In this document: positions 61,150-64,000 of the stretch, piece after piece
Layout of the letters: every line of letters starts with the position of its first letter
Position numbering within the stretch: the first letter of the stretch is position 1
Assembly (NCBI GenBank): GCA_030765605.1
Contig: JAVCCG010000119.1
Span: 78,595-142,594 of the forward strand
DNA length: 64,000 nt
From: Candidatus Alcyoniella australis
GTDB lineage: Bacteria; Lernaellota; Lernaellaia; JAVCCG01; Alcyoniellaceae
Direction of reading: 5' to 3'
Translations under genes and position numbers: made by a program
Notes under the pieces: model-generated
Database searches by the model: none
What the model saw: the letters and a program-made list of their open reading frames with translations, nothing else
Told to the model about the DNA's origin: nothing

Positions 61150-61665
61150 GCGGCTTGGAGCCGCTGCAAAACTCGCGTAGGACGCTGGTCCTAATGCCAC
61201 GACCCACTCCGCGGCACCTTAGAGGTGCAGCGAAACTCGCGCAGTCCGCTGGTCGTAATCCAACGACCCACTCCGCGGCACCTTAGAGGTGCCACAAAAC
61301 TCGCGTAGTTCGCTGGTCCTAATGCCACGACCTACCCCGCGTCGGCACCTTAGAGGTGCAGCGAAACTCGCGTAGGACGATAGTCCTAATGCCACGACCC
61401 ACTCCGCGGCACCTTAGAGGTGCCACAAAACTCGCGTAGTTCGCTGGTCGTAGCGCCACGACCTTCTCCGCGGCACCTTGGAGGTGCAGCGAAACTCGCG
61501 CAGGACGATAGTCCTAATGCCAAGACCTACCCCGCGTCGGCACCTTGGAGGTGCAGCAAAACTCGCGCAGTCCGCTGGTCGTAGCGCCCTTTCTCCGCGG
61601 CACCTTAGAGGTGCCACGAAACTCGCGTAGTTCGCTGGTCCTAATGCCACGACCCACTCCGCACC
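61150..61665 (+). repeat. Array of about eight ~64-bp structured repeats
   Basis: Units recur every 60-67 bases; the hairpin CACCTTAGAGGTG starts at 61215, 61279, 61346, 61410 and 61601, and its TTG variant at 61474 and 61541. The first unit has GCGGCTTGGAGCCGC instead. Each hairpin is followed by C-AAAACTCGCG-TAG, a second small palindrome (AGGAC-NNNN-GTCCT or GGTCGT-NNNNNN-ACGACC) and a Pu/Py-rich ACTCCGCGG. Stem bases change in pairs between units, which points to RNA or DNA structure. Another unit starts at 63946 near the window end. Confidence 0.9.
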
Positions 61666-61928
61666 TCTTCTCTCAGAATAATAAAAATCAACTGTTTATC
61701 GGAATCGATTCGCTTCGTTGAACGAAAAACACGGCGCTGTTCAGCCCCCTCCGGATGAAAACCACTCGACAACATCCTGCTCGCGCGGGGGAGGAGAGAG
61801 GGCGGCGCGATGGCTGCGCAATCGCGCCGCCTGCCCACACCCACCTGCTCGCCGGGGCAGCTCGAAGCTGCCGCGAGTCATGCCCACGGCTCAAAGCCGG
61901 GCTTCCCTAGATCGATTGGGTTGGAGAA
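61666..61928 (+). other. Non-coding stretch with perfect hairpins
   Basis: No gene is visible. GGCGGCGCGAT/ATCGCGCCGCC (61801-61831) and GGCAGCT-CGA-AGCTGCC (61856-61872) are perfect inverted repeats, and GGCTCAAAGCCGGG near 61889 is the reverse complement of the hairpin motif of the repeat family at 61150 and 63946. Confidence 0.6.
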
Positions 61929-62003
61929 TGGAGGCGGCGACCGGAATCGAACCGGTGAATAAGGGTTTTGCAGACCCCTGCCTTACCTCTTGGCTACGCC
62001 GCC
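61929..62003 (-). tRNA. tRNA-Cys (anticodon GCA)
   Basis: Acceptor GGCGGCG/CGCCGCC, discriminator T, CCA encoded. The anticodon arm GGGTCTGCAAAACCC shows GCA. GGTTCGATTCC is the T-loop. It lies 11 bases downstream of tRNA-Gly on the same strand, so both are processed from one transcript. Confidence 0.96.
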
Positions 62004-62014
62004 GGGAAAGAAAA

Positions 62015-62089
62015 TGGAGCGGGAAACGGGATTTGAACCCGCGACCCTCGCCTTGGCAAGGCGATGCTCTACCACTGAGCTATTCCCGC
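62015..62089 (-). tRNA. tRNA-Gly (anticodon GCC)
   Basis: Acceptor GCGGGAA/TTCCCGC, discriminator T, CCA encoded. The anticodon stem-loop CGCCTTGCCAAGGCG gives GCC. D-arm AGCTCAGTGGTAGAGC and T-arm GGTTCAAATCC are canonical. Confidence 0.97.
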
Positions 62090-62152
62090 TCGGGAATGCG
62101 CATTATACGGACTGCCGTTGGGCTGTCAAGATTATTAGAAACGCAACCTCAG

Positions 62153-62178
62153 TAGAAGCTTCGCGAATAACCCAGGCT
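62153..62178 (-). repeat. Remnant of the dispersed-element end
   Basis: On the minus strand GCCTGGGTTATTCGCGAAGC then TTCTACTG follows the TAA stop of the patatin gene. It matches the left end and first interior bases of the ~181-bp element (GCCTG-ATTATTCATAAGGC-TTCTACTG). The rest is absent. Confidence 0.6.
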
Positions 62179-63533
62179 TAGATCGCCAGGCGGATGTCGC
62201 GCTTGATCTTCTCTTTGCCCAGGATGCCGATGATCGACTCGTCGAACGGCGCCTTCTTCATCTTCTTGGTGTCTTCGTCCAGGAAGATCATCGTGGTTTC
62301 CAGGCCGTAGCTGTTGAAGATCGCCTTGATCTCCGGGTAGCGCTTCTCCAGCGACTCCTTGAACGAGATGTAGCCGTGCTCCGCCGATTTGGCGCTCTCC
62401 CAGAAGTTGAGCGGGTTCATCTCGAAGAAGTGGTAGTCGTGGATGCTCGGCTCGACCAGGATGATGTCGCCCATGAAGTTCGGATCGTTCTTGTAGTAGT
62501 TCAGCGACGAGTGCAACCGCTCGCTGAGCAGCACGCGGAACGCCTGGTTGAGCACGGCCAGCAAACCGCGGTCGGCCAGGTGCTTCTTGTCCGAGACGTA
62601 GGTGTCGAATTCTTTGTAGTAGCGGATCAGCAACTGGTTGACCACCGGCCGGAACGGGTTGTAGCAGATGATCAGGTTGGCGCCGTGGTTGACGGCCACG
62701 TCGATGTCGGCCGTGGCGCCGATACCGCCGTCCACATAATCGATGCCCTTGATCCGCGCGGGCTTGAACCAGCCGGGCAGGGCGGTGCTGGCCTGAACCG
62801 CCTCGCTGATGGTCAGGCTCGAGTCCTCGTCGTGGCCAAAGACCACGCGCTCGGAGGTGTCGAGGTTCATCGCGGTGATGTACAGCTCCTTGCGGCGGCG
62901 GTTGTGCATCTCCATGAAGTCGTTTTTCATGTTGCTGCGCATCATGTTGCGCCGCAAATAGGCCTCGATTCGCGAGTTGTCGAAGATGCCGCTGGGCACG
63001 AACTCGAGCAGGCTGGGCATCTCCTGGCTGGTTGCCACCAGCCGGATGAACAGCTTGGCCAGGCTGTCGAAGTTCTTGGACGTCGGCCGACGCATGAACC
63101 TCGTCACCGTGGAGAACAGCTTGTAATCAGGCGAGAATATTGAGGCGTTGAAGTTGATCATGAAGCGCGGGAGCACGCTGAGCGAATAGTAGAGCAGGTC
63201 CAGCGGCTTGCGCACGAACTCGGCCAAGTTGACGTTGTAGAAGTCCAAAGGCCGAAGTTGACCGATTCGCTCGGATTTGCCCTCGATCGACTTGATCATC
63301 TCCTCGGGGGAGATCCCGGAGGCCAGGGAACTGGCGAGGATCGATCCGGCGGAGAGGCCGACGAAGGTGTCGAAGTCGGTTACGTCGCGGTTGACCATCA
63401 GGTCCGATAGGGCCTTGATCCCGCCGAGTTTGTAAAATCCACCGCTCACTGCGCCGCCGGCGAGCACCAAGGAGATCTTGGGGTTGCGCTTGCGCACGGT
63501 GAGATCGGATTTTTGAACTATCGAGATTCCCAT
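62178..63533 (-). CDS. Patatin-like phospholipase
   Basis: 451-aa lipid acyl hydrolase. The oxyanion loop is SLVLAGGAVSGGFYKLG, the nucleophile elbow TFVGLSAGS (GxSxG) and the second catalytic residue lies in GIDYVDGGIG (DG[GA]). The N-terminus MGISIVQKSDLTVRKRNPKIS has no export signal, so it is probably cytoplasmic or membrane-associated. The C-terminal ~150 residues are an extension beyond the patatin core. It is a single gene followed by the tRNA-Gly/Cys pair. Confidence 0.93.
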   Translation of the reverse strand: MGISIVQKSDLTVRKRNPKISLVLAGGAVSGGFYKLGGIKALSDLMVNRDVTDFDTFVGLSAGSILASSLASGISPEEMIKSIEGKSERIGQLRPLDFYNVNLAEFVRKPLDLLYYSLSVLPRFMINFNASIFSPDYKLFSTVTRFMRRPTSKNFDSLAKLFIRLVATSQEMPSLLEFVPSGIFDNSRIEAYLRRNMMRSNMKNDFMEMHNRRRKELYITAMNLDTSERVVFGHDEDSSLTISEAVQASTALPGWFKPARIKGIDYVDGGIGATADIDVAVNHGANLIICYNPFRPVVNQLLIRYYKEFDTYVSDKKHLADRGLLAVLNQAFRVLLSERLHSSLNYYKNDPNFMGDIILVEPSIHDYHFFEMNPLNFWESAKSAEHGYISFKESLEKRYPEIKAIFNSYGLETTMIFLDEDTKKMKKAPFDESIIGILGKEKIKRDIRLAI

Positions 63534-64000
63534 GTGGAAGCTCCTATGTTGCTACATCAGATGATGGCAGATCCCCTGGGTTGCTTATTTCGGGAACGTT
63601 TCCGTTGGCAGGCCGTAAACGGCAAGGGGCTTGCGCCCGATCGAATGGGTAAAAGTATAGGAACGCACGACGCACCGTGTCAAGTCAATTACAGAAAGCT
63701 TGAGGCCAATTTTCATCACGCGATTATGCTCCGTCGGCCCGTAGTTGGCAGTGACCCGCACAACATTTATAACCCGCCGCCCCTGGGGTCGAAAACAGAG
63801 GGGGGGGAATAATAATGTTGAATAACATTATTGGGTGGGCGCTCGGCAGAAATCAGGTTGAGATTTTTTCGGATTGCCGGTCCAAAATACGCTGAGATAG
63901 TTGTCTGGTTCGCGCGGGGGGTTAGCGCGTTCTCAAAGGCGCTGCCCGGCTTTGAGCCGGGGGCAAAACTCGCGTAGTCCTCTGGTCGTAGCGCCACGAC
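63534..64000 (+). other. Intergenic end region with hairpin and repeat
   Basis: 467 bases without a supported gene. Notable are a G-run (63799-63807), a perfect hairpin AATAATGTT-GAAT-AACATTATT at 63811-63832, and from 63946 a repeat unit of the 61150 family (CCCGGCTTTGAGCCGGGGGC then AAAACTCGCGTAGTCC, then GGTCGTAGCGCCACGAC) that runs off the window. Confidence 0.55.

Noticed and set aside
61414-61650. Small repetitive protein encoded in the tandem repeat
   Set aside because: The unit length (60-67 bases) is not a multiple of three and the frame has no ribosome binding site or conserved start.
61150-61665. CRISPR array
   Set aside because: Units are contiguous variants of one 64-bp sequence without unique spacers, and no cas gene is present.

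Overview
The window is a high-GC bacterial chromosome segment from a Gram-negative organism. Two FadL-type porins, an Omp85-type barrel, many lipobox signals and PpiD-, MreB- and NlpD-like proteins show an outer membrane. Three things suggest a deltaproteobacterial-type lineage (Desulfobacterota/Myxococcota-like): the rpmE - DUF1385 - prfA order, a selenocysteine formate dehydrogenase of the soluble periplasmic FdhAB type, and a MYXO-CTERM-like protease tail. This placement is an inference; no species can be named. Genes are closely packed, and stop/start overlaps (ATGA, GTGA, TGATG, TAATG) are very common.

Layout. 1-4137 is a plus-strand run: pcm, a VTT/DedA-like membrane protein, a LOG-like protein, an NlpD-like LysM/M23 lipoprotein, apt, queE and queC. 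A nitroreductase follows. A minus operon then encodes RluD, PgeF and a GDSL-like hydrolase (4762-7969), next to a divergent larC (8107-9288). A 620-aa Asp-stalk lipoprotein with a possible TULIP-like fold precedes rpmE - DUF1385 - prfA - a PP-loop ATPase, an HD-GYP protein with a degenerate receiver, and a B12-binding radical SAM protein. 18146-23534 is a formate dehydrogenase locus: fdhA (Sec196 at an in-frame TGA, with a SECIS-like hairpin), fdhB, a strong terminator, a DsbA-like protein and fdhE. 23772-26531 holds a PhaC-like hydrolase with a Ser nucleophile and a PAS-kinase-like protein that lacks its phospho-His.

26869-32235 alternates Asp-stalk lipoproteins with a low-GC DUF2971 insertion. 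mreB, a PpiD-like foldase, a subtilase and an SDR follow. A coupled minus operon (39771-42464) encodes a small membrane protein, PAP2, MBL-fold and GDPD-lipoprotein enzymes, downstream of a PhaR-phasin-like protein with a histone-H1-like tail.

The two most system-like regions lie back to back. 44426-51992 is a six-gene, translationally coupled set with two TMTC-like GT-C/TPR proteins, two DPM1/GtrB-type GT2 enzymes, a small membrane protein and a PTPS-related (YfhO-like) membrane protein; I read it as a lipid-linked-sugar surface glycosylation system. 51999-57252 is a convergent operon with two FadL-type porins sharing an extra insert, an endoglycoceramidase-like (GH5) lipoprotein that has lost both catalytic glutamates, and a small secreted protein; I read it as a candidate glycolipid capture and uptake system.

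The right end carries a BamA-like barrel, a PilZ protein, a YihY/BrkB protein, tRNA-Leu, an array of about eight 64-bp structured repeats, tRNA-Gly, tRNA-Cys and a patatin phospholipase. A second family of ~181-bp elements with inverted ends occurs at least three times, and two copies begin exactly at a gene's TAG stop codon.
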